NCBI GenBank assembly: GCA_015499995.1 | Contig: JADNRV010000843.1 | Location: 1-11,222, forward strand | Reading direction: 5' to 3' | DNA: 11,222 bases | Origin: Flammula alnicola | Lineage: Eukaryota; Basidiomycota; Agaricomycetes; Agaricales; Strophariaceae | Shown here: positions 1-8,113 of the stretch, piece by piece | Layout of the letters: each line of letters opens with the position of its first letter | How positions within the stretch are numbered: position 1 is the first letter of the stretch | The notes under the pieces: generated by a model | Databases searched by the model: none | The model's input: only the letters and a program-made list of their open reading frames with translations | Told to the model about the DNA's origin: nothing | Translations under genes and position numbers: made by a program

Positions 1-254
1 CGTAAGGGTGTCAGGATGGTCATCTCCCAGCGCCCGCATCTCTTCTCCATTACACCACCTCGAGTGCTTCTGCGTCTTCCAGCGCCCTGGTTCCTGTAGT
101 GGCTCACCATGCTCGTATCAGTGTCGCCGCATTCTTCTCGCCATCGGCGCTTCTGCGTCCATGGCTGGTCTGTATGTGGATGCGAGATTTCCCATGCTCA
201 TAAGGGTGTCAGGGCACTCTTCTCCCAGTACAAGTTGTAGGGGAGCCCGTACCT
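1..254 (-). pseudogene. Decayed TPR-repeat fragment (kinesin-light-chain type)
   Basis: Read on the minus strand, this stretch carries recognisable pieces of the TPR unit common in fungal NLR-like and kinesin-light-chain-like proteins. LGEECPDTLMSMGNLASTYR lies at about 231-172, a second degraded unit with SHYRNQG and GRWK lies at about 105-75, and LGDDHPDTLT runs off the window edge at 30-1. The strings 'taagggtgtcagg' at 3-15 and 200-212 are two copies of the same PDTL codons. The units sit 197 nt apart instead of the usual 126 (42 codons). There is an in-frame stop after the first unit, and frame changes are needed to follow the second, so it cannot encode an intact array. A good acceptor (TTTTCTAG, ending at 253) and a perfect GTAAGT donor (from 322) sit just upstream, a possible surviving intron. 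The fragment probably continues beyond the left edge. Such repeats usually mediate protein contacts; no function is claimed here. Confidence 0.6.
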
Positions 255-416
255 AGAAAATGAGAGAAACCCCATTAGCCTCGTCCTCAAGTTGAACAGA
301 AGTCATGAATAGTTAAACTTACTGCTGTCTTTCCATCAGAGTCTATTTTAGACAGTTTCGACGAGTTGGGTATGCACGATGCCTCAGATCCCGGAGTATC
401 TAATTTTTGTATGTCT

Positions 417-810
417 TCATCTGAGGATGCATGTTGTTCCTCTTCGCGCGAAGACAGACGCTCCGGCCTGGCAACGCCGACATACAAAGGTCTGATTCTG
501 ATTTTCAAACTTCATAACACATGGTCGATGGTGCCACTCAGAACAAGTTGAGCATCGTACGGTGGGCTTGGATTCATCATCTGGTAAATTGGTCAATATA
601 TAAACTAAAAAAACTGGGCAGACTTCACCATCACCGTTGCAAATACAGTTAAAGATTTCTGCATCTTTGACCACTTCGTTGCAGACAGGACATATCTCAT
701 GCGGAGTGGGACTCGAGTGGGAAACAATAGCACTGCGCTTGATGTCGGAGGTCAACGTAATCTCGATGCGCTTGTATCCTGGACACCGATGAGCAGTTCT
801 GGCAGTATAG
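417..810 (-). other. PHD-type Cys/His zinc-finger segment
   Basis: The segment reads HRCPGYKRIEITLTSDIKR, then CPVC, CIC, CSTCSEWHHRPC and CRRC. The order C-x-C, C-x2-C-x4-H-x2-C, C-x2-C is that of PHD fingers, with W before the His pair as usual. A CPVC pair lies in front, giving one Cys pair more than the standard C4HC3 set. The frame is open without splicing, but removing a 48-nt intron (581-628, GTGAAG...TTACCAG) shortens the loop after CIC to an acidic GDDDESKP; a 54-nt version starting GTGATG is equally in phase. PHD fingers commonly bind histone tails, so a nuclear role is possible but not shown. The stop used is at 417-419. An alternative downstream frame, 508-287, is acidic and Ser-rich and could be an alternative tail. 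Confidence 0.6.
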
Positions 811-3140
811 CGACCGGGACGACTCTTCAGTGCACGACGCTCTGAGGACGAGGAAAAGTTAGTCAGAAAGTCGCGGAACTGTTGTGTTATATCTTCGAGA
901 GAGACTGTCTCTGCGGTTGGGGACTTCCAAACCAATTCACGCGATAACCTCTTGCAGGTGATTTGGGAAGAAGTCTCCCTGACGGTGACTTTGTTTGGGC
1001 GATTGATGGTGTTGAAATATGCGTATCTGACGCTGGACCGCTGCTCTGCAGGCTAAACTCTGCGCTGGCAGGCGGTCTAGCATTGTCGGCAAACTGACCC
1101 TCAGACTCAGAGGTTTTGGCATCGAACTCATCTACATGAGGACGCTCTATTTTCTCACCTTAAAATTAGGTTTAAGCTCATTGTTGAGGAGAAGGTTTAC
1201 AACTACTTACATTCATAATGAGTTTTGCAGGCAGCGTCAAATATCTGATGAAAACAGTGAATTGACTCTTCCAAGATTTATGATATTAGAGCAAGTTTAC
1301 CTTCTGACAAAGTCTGTAGAGAATATCCAATGCAGCAAATTGCTGGTTATTTGGGCTTATGTCTGAATGGACCGAGGGATCGAAGCTGAGCAGTATTTTT
1401 CCCTTATCGCTGAGGACGATAAAATGCTGGAATGTCGTTCAGCGGCGGCCAAAGGAGCTAAATTTATTATTCGTCACTCACATCTAATCCCACAGACGCA
1501 AAAGGATAATTCAGACCATGAAGGTAGTCCAAACCAGACTATAGAATCATCAAATCAAATCAGTCTCAAACCGAATAATAGAAATAGGGTTTGCACAGAA
1601 AGACCGACGACCTTGACTCCAGTTAGAACAGTTCCGACTTCAAGAGAACATCTCGTACCGTCTGGACACCCTGTATCAAGCTTTGCTTGAGATCTTTCCT
1701 GAGAGCCAACGCAATGATAGACTCAATGGCCCTTCGTACTCTGTTTAAGATTGTGTTGTAATGGTCATTTGTTACCTCGTGGATGCTTTCATGAATTCTG
1801 GAACCATACGAACCGCCATTGAAGACAAGAAAAGGCGGCCGGATTTGCGAGGAGAGACAGCGATCATATGTTGGATGTTCGGATGCCTAAGTCCCAAAAT
1901 GTCAGTTCCACACCGTACGACGTGATCAGCAACGCTTCATACATCAAGTTCTGACTGAACTTTGCCGCTTCTAAACACTTCTTGAATGAAAATGAGAAAT
2001 TGTTTCGTTTGTACGCCTAGGGCCATACCTTCTTCGCATGACGGCCTTCATAGAGCTTTATCGCTACCACTTTGCCAGACACTTGAGCAGTGTATAATCG
2101 ATACCCCTGGCCCTTATAGATTTCTCGATCCGGCTTAACATCCGCGGAAGTAAGCTTTTCAACAGTATGTAAGCTCTCACAGAAACCAAAAAAAAAAATT
2201 TGGCCCTGCACGCACAACGTCAAAGCCTTCAATGATACCTTCAAGTTTCGTCATTCGACCAATCGGATCTACTTTGGTATAACACCTTTTTATCTCTGGT
2301 GCGGGGTACAAAAACATGATATGACTTGCCTTGACCAGCTGTTCGTGTGATAACCACATTACCACCCACATTATAATACTCTCCACCATTCACAATGAAA
2401 TCCTTGGAACCGGAGAAAAATGATTTGCTTTGGGGGATCAATCCGACGTATTATATCTTATACGTTAAGGAATTTTTACCTGTCATGGGTAACTGAATCG
2501 TTCTTTGGGCTGGGCATTACAGCGGGGAATTGGGTTGATAGTGGTAAATCTAGATGAGAGTTCGCCTGCTCGTATGTTCGAGAAGGCCATCGGCGCCGGT
2601 TCTAAGAAAGAGATATGACATAAACATACAGCACCACAATTGCTCTCCTGGCCGGTAGAGAGGATTACCCTTGCATCGGGTGCGAGATGTTGTCTCGGAA
2701 AAACTTGCTGTAGAATGGCCAGTCAGAAAGGAAGAAATATGTGATTTCATTATCTGAGTACCTCAAATTCATTGAGCAGGGCTGTCAATTGGTGTCGAGA
2801 GTGAAATACTGGTAGGACAAATATTCTGCAAAGAGATACCGCCACAAAGTATGCCATTGAGTTTCCGACTGAACAAAGTTCTGGATGCTGTACAAGGTGC
2901 TGGTATTTATATCAATACTACTAGCGATAGATTAAATCAAGGGCCTTACTTCTCTAGTTTTGCTATGTTTTCGAGGAGTTGAGATGTCTCTTCCGCGGTT
3001 TCAACAACCGAGAAATCTGGGTCGTAACTTTCGCAGCTTGCTCCGCCAGGGCTTGTGTCATTTCTTTGCAACAGCGATCTGGTGTTAGAGCCCATACGAT
3101 CGACAGCAATATGACTTTGGCCGTTTGAAGGCGAGGACAT
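417..3140 (-). CDS. Pseudokinase with C-terminal PHD-type zinc finger (multi-exon, one frame break)
   Basis: Proposed exons (minus): 3140-2950, 2825-2762, 2707-2669, 2601-2480, 2427-2336, 2295-2216, 2175-2029, 1980-1943, 1886-1659, 1538-1482, 1426-1301, 1244-1211, 1158-1032, 978-629, 580-417. Phases agree throughout except for one missing base near 1836-1850; allowing for it gives about 619 residues. Order: disordered start (MSSPSNGQ), glycine-rich GGEYYNVGGN (about 153-162), kinase-like domain (about 205-400), Ser/Pro-rich linker, zinc finger (about 545-602: CPVC, CIC, CSTC, HH, C, CRRC). Kinase marks: GQGYRLY, VVAIK with the beta-3 Lys (K236), a possible helix-C Glu (E249), HPNI (259-262), LDYLHG. 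The catalytic-loop HRD is replaced by a stretch reading FASVGLDHF, and DFG by SFD (367-369), so catalysis is unlikely. The role is unknown; scaffolding or signalling with zinc-finger binding is an inference. The 5' exons before 2601 and the 120-nt intron 1539-1658 are the least certain; an ATG at 2517 is an alternative start. Confidence 0.66.
1659..1886 (-). other. Kinase exon with a one-base frame break
   Basis: The preceding intron (1887-1942, donor GTATGA, acceptor ACTTAG, branch-like CTGAC) joins AT to G and creates M-HPNI. This fixes the reading frame at the start of this exon, which runs HPNIQHMIAVSPRKSG. The second half reads PPFLVFNGGSYGSR and continues through ALRKDLKQSL in another frame, with no stop for over 60 codons. 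The first frame stops at the TAA inside 'aggtaaca', about 57 bases further on. No GT...AG pair can bridge the change without removing the conserved PFLVFNGG. The exon is 228 nt where 229 would close the phases, so one base is missing around 1836-1850. Whether the genome or the assembly lacks it cannot be told from here. Confidence 0.6.
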
Positions 3141-3777
3141 ATTGTTTCGATGGCGACTTGGACCTGGGCATGTCATCAGGAAACCAAAAGACAAAGCTGA
3201 AGTTGAAAGTATACCCTCAAGTTCTCGATTGAAGACTCCAATGCCCCGAGTGGGTGTATTAAGAGGCGGCTGGAAGAAATATACGTTAGAAAACGCTCCA
3301 TTCAAGCAAGCAGAAGATGTTGGAAGAGAGCAGAATAGTGAGGTGAGGGTGGCATTCATTTGCTTGTTTGTGCACGACAGACTCGGATAAGCCAGCACCG
3401 CGTTGTTAGGCATGTCAGACACTGCCACAACACGAGACTTGAATATTACATTCTATTACATTTGAAGTTGTTTCTGCTACAGCTTCCACGCGAATTCAGC
3501 TAGGATTGCGGAGGAAATCTGAACGTATACAGAAGAAGAAGGCTCTGTGAGATTTGTGGCTCTCGGAAAAGATTGCTCTAACGTACCGAATCACGAGTAA
3601 ATATCATGCCGCGCATCGCTCCGAACTAAGCCGGCACGCCGCGCGTTCTTATGTACTTACTCGCCAATGTTCATCTCGGAATAGCACAGCTCTGCTCTGC
3701 GATCCCCACTTCAACATTCACAAGGTACGTCTCGACTACGCCTATATGTCTCATTTGACAATAAGGCTTGAAACTAG
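3141..3777. promoter_or_regulatory. Shared upstream region of the divergent pseudokinase and phosphatase genes
   Basis: About 640 bases separate the two proposed start codons, which point away from each other, so both promoters and 5' UTRs must lie here. A minus frame stays open from 3428 down to the proposed kinase start, but its sequence has no recognisable domain, so it is treated as leader; a start at 3428 remains possible. A tandem 9-mer, TATTACATT, occurs at 3444-3452 and 3454-3462. On the plus side, 3725-3777 looks like a 53-nt leader intron (donor GTACGT, acceptor AAACTAG) ending immediately before the phosphatase ATG. No clear TATA or CCAAT box was found. Confidence 0.45.
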
Positions 3778-5601
3778 ATGTTGCGGGCGATCGCGATTGC
3801 GAAGCCGCGATATGTGCTCCAACACCATCCACTCGACTTCATGCGCTGGAGATTTACTACCTCCAAACGAGGCCCTCAAGACAGTAACGGACTCAAGATG
3901 GCCATGTATGCCTTTGGTGCAGGTTGTGGCGCCGCTTTGCTCCTGTTCCAACTTTTTCCTTCGCTTCCGGTGCCATTTGGCAAGCGCAGAACGAATCCTG
4001 AGGCTGCAGGTCCCGTCATGGGCAACAGCTTTGCGACAAGAGTGTAAACACCCGTTGGTGAAAGGTACGCAGAGGGTGGATATAATGGTTCTGCCACAGT
4101 GTGTCGCATCCCCTACCTCATTCTTTTCGGTTTTCTCAAGCCTGCATCTTTAAGCAACAACCCCAGGGAGGACAACATAAGCATGACTTCAATGTCGGAA
4201 TTGAATTTCCATCTATTTGGCATTTACGACGGGTACAATGGTACTTTTACCGTTAAGCCGCTTCCTGAACTGCTTGACATAGTGGTGCAGCAGAAGCTTA
4301 GTGGTCTGTACGCTGGCGGCAATCCTGATCCGCCGAGCGATCTGATTGATTCTGCAATCAAAGAGGCATTTCAATCTACTGACAAGTATTTCGTGGACGA
4401 AATAACCCGGCTGGCCATGAATTTAGATACCGCGACATACGACGCGATCAGTCGCCGTCCTGGGGACAATACTGTAGTTGACCCAATTCCCAGGATAGCT
4501 TTGGACACGTTTAGAACCACGTCACTCCCCGAAGCTGTGAGCTTCCTCCGCGCAGTTCAGTCCGGCTCTTGCGCGCTTATGGGAATATATAACACTTCGG
4601 ATCGGTCTTTGCGGGTGGCCTTGACTGGTAATTCGCGTGCTGTTTGGGGAAGGCGAATTCCTGTTCGGACGTCACCCGATATAGGACAGGGAAAAGGTGA
4701 AGGTGGTCATAGCGGAGGAACGTTCAACGGAGCGACGAACGCAGAACAGGCCTACATATACGAGGCCCAGCAGCTGACGGCGGATCAGACCGTGCTCAAC
4801 CCGAGGAAGCGGTGCGCCTGTCTAGATTACACCCCGATGAGCCTGACCTGCTAAAGGACAATCGCCTACTTGGGAGAGGAGTTACACGTGCGTTCGGCGA
4901 CGGACCTATGAAGTTGGCGCTCGAGGTGCAACGACGCCTGCATGAAGACTTCCTATGCGACGAACCTCACGACGAGTGCAAGACGCCGCCATATCTCACT
5001 GCCGAACCTGTAATCACCCATAAGGAAGGGATACAGAAGGGCGACTTCGTGGTTTATGCCTCGGATGGACTATGGGACTGTCTTGGAACTGAGGAGGTGG
5101 TCGGGCTAGTTGGGAAGTGGCTGGAGGAGAATGGAACCAAGGAACACGTCGTGACGGAGGACGGTGACCAAAGGGAGGTGATGCTGCCCAAGCCACCAGT
5201 CGGAGCTCTCCCCGGCCTGCCGCCGCTATTTCCGGAAGTGCTGTATCGCCCTCCACTGATGCGAACAGCCAAACGATGGAGAAATTGTACGCGCCCTCTG
5301 ACTTGCCCGTGATGTACCCCGCAGACTATGAGGACAAAACTGTGATGTACAAGCATTGCCGAAAAGAGAAAAGGTTTGTCTGTGAGGATGATAATGTAGC
5401 GGCGCACTTGGTGCGTAATGCGCTTGGGGGTGCACATACGGAACTAAGAGAGGCCCTACTGCGGAGCCCCTCAGTGACGAAGCTCAGGTGAGAGTTCAAT
5501 CTAGGTTTGCACTTTTGGGAAGGCAGATGTGCGAGTTACAATTTTGCTTATCCTTTCTTTTTAGGGATGATATCAGTATCATTGTCGTCTTTTTTGACTA
5601 A
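3778..5601 (+). CDS. PP2C-family protein phosphatase, mitochondrial-type (PDP/Ptc5-like), active-site substitutions and two frame breaks
   Basis: Proposed exons: 3778-4009, 4065-4098, 4155-5487, 5565-5601, with introns 4010-4064 (weak donor GTCCCG; 4015-4072 is an alternative), 4099-4154 (GTGTGT...TTTAAG) and 5488-5564 (GTGAGA...TTTTTAG). With one base allowed for at each of two breaks (about 4803 and 5190) the length closes at about 545 residues, close to yeast Ptc5. The N-terminus is basic (MLRAIAIAKPRYVLQHH) and is followed by a hydrophobic segment (about 41-60), suggesting mitochondrial targeting. PP2C motifs in order: NNPRED (90-95), DGYNG (114-118), SGSCAL, TGNSRAV (246-252), LTADQT, VTRAFGD, ASDGLWD (to 397), DDNVAAHLVRNALGG, RDDISIIVVFFD. 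Family members dephosphorylate Ser/Thr with metal ions; Ptc5/PDP act on pyruvate dehydrogenase E1. Here the DGHGG His is Tyr and the GDSR Asp is Asn, so activity may be lost. It could be a diverged paralogue or a young pseudogene. Confidence 0.75.
4795..4815 (+). other. Frame break 1 in the phosphatase gene
   Basis: Up to 4800 the frame reads ...QQLTADQTVLNP. In the same frame it then runs into unrelated sequence and stops at 4852-4854. Shifted by one base from about 4805 it reads EEAVRLSRLHPDEPDLL and on into RLLGRGVTRAFGD, which is the expected PP2C continuation. The two segments abut with one base missing (AAC CC-GAG GAA), leaving no room for an intron. Confidence 0.7.
5178..5276 (+). other. 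Frame break 2 in the phosphatase gene
   Basis: The frame reads VTEDGDQREVMLPK to about 5190. The C-terminal part, from MEKLYAPSD (5276) through DDNVAAHLVRNALGG, lies in a frame shifted by one missing base. In that frame the upstream sequence from 5192 is a Ser/Ala/Pro linker without stops. GTGATG at 5178 with the acceptor ending at 5268 would make a 91-nt intron, but the phases do not match, so an indel is the simpler reading. Confidence 0.55.
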
Positions 5602-6179
5602 AAGGCCATCGCTTTCCTTCCTGCATTCATAACCTCGAGATAGTGCCGACATCTCGAATCCCCACTCTCACCTATAGAAAGTTGGACGATATATATCTGG
5701 CAAGTCATGATACCAGAATCAGAAACAACTCGTAGGATGACTACTACGCCCGACGCCAACGCTCCATAAAGCCTCCATTCATCAATACACTGTTAAATAT
5801 ACCCAATTGTAATACACCTTCTTTCGGGTTTCCTGACATCAGTATATACATATGTGAGATATGTTTCAGCTGGGGTCGTAGTTCACAAGGTAGCTTTTCG
5901 AGGACAAACAAAAAAATTGCCTTCGTGGCCGCGACATCGTTATCTGTTGAGTGGAAAGAGAGTCTCAGGACGTATTTTCAAGTCTGCGAAACCTCAGCAG
6001 GGTTCGTATGTACAACCAAGCAATATCAGATCGTGCAGTTCTACATAATGATGCTATCGCAAGAATGAAAATATATAAACGTCAAAATTCAGTGTGTTCA
6101 CCCCGGTAGATATTAGATATGAAGCAAGTCAGGCTTCACTCGGACACGCCGCGAAAAGTCTTGGAAGCCTTGATTATGT
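5602..6179. other. Intergenic region between converging 3' ends
   Basis: The phosphatase gene ends at 5601 on plus and the F-box remnant ends at 6180 on minus, so both 3' UTRs and polyadenylation signals should lie here. No canonical AATAAA was seen. A 64-codon plus frame at 5854-6048 has no recognisable motif and sits in a 3' flank, so it is not called. AT-rich stretches occur around 5680-5850 and 6040-6120. Confidence 0.5.
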
Positions 6180-7623
6180 CTAACGCAAACGAGGGTGTCT
6201 TTCTTTATATTTTCCCGTATCTCTATGTCCACTCTTACGGAAAGGAAAGGTAAATGTCGCCGACCTGAATTCTTTGGTGTCTGAATCACTTGTCGAAGAG
6301 AACGGCGTAGAGCTGGCTGGTTGATATTCGGGGATGTAGAAGGCGAGAATTTGTTCCCATGAAAATCTGAATCGCCCGGTATAAATATGTGAACGGCTGG
6401 AAATTAGGAAGAACACCCTCGTCGTCCTCTGGGTTATTGCGCTGAATTGCAATCTGTGTGCCGAAAGGCTCCAGAAAACAGGCGGACATGGGTACTCCAA
6501 TGCCAGATGTTGCACTGCCGGTGTCATTCTGAGGACGCGCACGAAAGCTTCGTTGTCGGAGTAATAGCCGTCTATGTTCAGATGGCGCAGAGCTGAGAGA
6601 ACACCCGAGCGAAGTAAAAATGATACAATGGGATCAATTGATATTGGACACATAGGGCTGCGATAGGAAAAGCTTGTCAGGGCGGGACAAGACACACGGC
6701 TGAGGAAGGTTATCGCGACATTGTTCACACCATTTAAATTACCAGTAAAGGACAAGGATTTCAGGGCGGGGTGAACTGCGATGGTTTCGGATGTTGTGGC
6801 GGTTTCTTGTGGTCCGAAAGCCTCTCGGAATGCACATTGCACCATACGCTGAGCACGTCGCAGGAGCTCGATGCATTGGTCGATCGGGAGTAGTTCTTCT
6901 TCCATGTGCCTAACGTTGTTCCCCTCAATTCCATTAAATTTGAAGGGAACACCCGATAGAGCCACCTCCTTTGGCTGGGCGGTAGATCGTCCAAGCTGAA
7001 TCGATTTTCTAGCTTGTAGCATGAATTATCTGAAAGCTTCAATTGAAGTCTATGCATGATGGTACTTGGTTGAGAATCACGACCGAAACGTGATAGCAGA
7101 GAAGAGGGCAGCTCAAGATCGAGGGAGTACCAGCGATGCGAATACTGACTGACGAGTTCGATAAATGGGTAGAACACAGGCTCCGACTGCTTTCTCATGT
7201 GCTGGAAAACTCGTAAAGGTAGAGCTGAAGGGACAAGGGAGGTATCTTGACCGACTGAGCCACTCCTGTTCCAGCTGGCCCCTCTGCGAGAGTTTTCGGG
7301 GTAGAAGGTTGATATTGATTTTCGTCCAGAGGTGGGGCATTGACTTCTAGATGTCCTTGGATGTCCATCAATAGTAGGGATGGAAAGCGTAAAATGAAGG
7401 CGGCGATTTCAAGAGGAAGTCGGTGGATAATCGCGGCTCTGAATAATCAATGACTTTGTAGAAGGACGCTTGATCATCAGTTTGGCAAGGAGTCGCTCTG
7501 CTTCGTCAATCTCCTGATCGATGGCGAGAAGGCTCATGCACGAAAGGCATGGCTGTCCGTCAGATTTTTTGCAGGATAAATATGATTTTCGCCTCTGTGT
7601 CGTTCGATGAAGCAATTTGACAT
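6180..7623 (-). pseudogene. Decayed F-box/LRR protein gene
   Basis: On the minus strand the familiar basidiomycete F-box order is present but scattered over frames. A short helical lead (AIDQEIDEAERLLAKLMIK, about 7536-7470) comes first, then the F-box core IHRLPLEIAAFIL (about 7424-7386), PHLWTKININL, EWLSRSRYLP, PLSLQLYLYEF and YSHRWYSLDLELPSSLLSRF (about 7145-7080). An LRR-like part (7022-6480) contains LPIDQCIELLRRAQRMVQCA, PALKSLSFTGNL, PALTSFSYRS and LRHLNIDGYYSDN, and the tail holds FSWEQILAFYIPEYQ. At least five one-base frame changes are needed, and about 20 residues usually found between the F-box and PHLW are missing. F-box proteins act as substrate receptors of SCF ubiquitin ligases, with the leucine-rich part binding the target. 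An intact product is not possible from this sequence as given. The upstream ATG at 7623-7621 is only a guess for the start. Confidence 0.7.
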
Positions 7624-7839
7624 CTCTAACTCTGCCACGTTAGGACGATGAACTAAGAATGACTACCGTTTTTTGCCGTATCTGAAACAGCTTGAGAACA
7701 GCGTAAATTAGTCGTGTTCGCATCGAAGAGGATCAGAGTTCGGGGGATTTATTTTGAAAGTAACATACTGTTGACAATTAGGATTCAGGAAAGGTCAAAT
7801 AGAGCAGACTCGGTTCAATGCATCGAGTTCAGTGATAAC

Positions 7840-7857
7840 TTTAAGTTTAAACTTAAA
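7840..7857. repeat. Perfect 18-bp palindrome
   Basis: TTTAAGTTTAAACTTAAA equals its own reverse complement over 18 bases; the flanking bases (C and C) do not pair. It is centred on a GTTTAAAC octamer. It could be a dimer binding site or simply a low-complexity coincidence. Confidence 0.7.
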
Positions 7858-7886
7858 CCAGTCGGTGCCGAGCCATAGCCGTGTAC

Positions 7887-7892
7887 CACGTG
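7887..7892. promoter_or_regulatory. CACGTG E-box
   Basis: The hexamer lies in CCACGTGACC; its minus-strand reading GTCACGTG matches the Cbf1/USF-type bHLH core. It lies inside the 7-bp inverted pair at 7861-7867 and 7910-7916, about 220 bases before the plus-strand ATG. Function is inferred from the motif only. Confidence 0.35.
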
Positions 7893-8113
7893 ACCGTGTA
7901 ACCCTAACTCACCGACAATGTTCAACTCATATTGTCTTGACTTGAACTTCAACCTCTTCCAAGACCTCTTCTCCTCTTAATTCCTTGTCATTGTAGGCGG
8001 TGGCACGCCGAAATACCTTAAATTATAGCTAACGAGGATCTCACAAACTCTTGCTTTATTTCTGACTTTTGGACCTTGATCTTGAACGAAATTGAACAAC
8101 GGAAGGACCGACC

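Larger units (their letters stand above)
7624..8113. promoter_or_regulatory. Divergent upstream region with palindrome, E-box and CT-rich tract
   Basis: These 490 bases separate the F-box remnant (minus) from the disordered-protein gene (plus). They contain a perfect 18-bp palindrome TTTAAGTTTAAACTTAAA (7840-7857), a CACGTG box in the context TACCACGTGACC (7887-7892), the inverted pair GTCGGTG / CACCGAC (7861-7867, 7910-7916) flanking that box, and a pyrimidine-rich tract on plus (about 7951-7987). CT-rich tracts often lie near transcription starts in fungi, so this one may mark the start of the plus gene. No convincing TATA box is seen. Confidence 0.45.

Noticed and set aside
1..254. Functional TPR gene
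   Set aside because: An in-frame stop, shifted frames and wrong unit spacing show a remnant.
1367..1690. Plus-strand open frame of 107 codons
   Set aside because: It lies antisense to well-phased kinase exons and introns and has no recognisable motif.
417..2244. A Hop1/HORMAD meiotic protein (HORMA domain plus PHD finger)
   Set aside because: The zinc finger first suggested it, but the upstream exons read as a kinase fold (VVAIK, HPNI, LDYLHG) and show no HORMA pattern.
2550..2750. Separate small minus-strand protein of 66 codons
   Set aside because: The region is better explained by two introns and short exons whose phases connect 2825-2762 with 2601-2480.
3554..4153. Plus-strand open frame of 199 codons
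   Set aside because: Most of it is a shadow of the phosphatase first exon. Only its GTQRVDIMVLP end (4065-4098) is taken as a real small exon.
7901..7908. Telomere-like CCCTAA
   Set aside because: A single copy only; no array.
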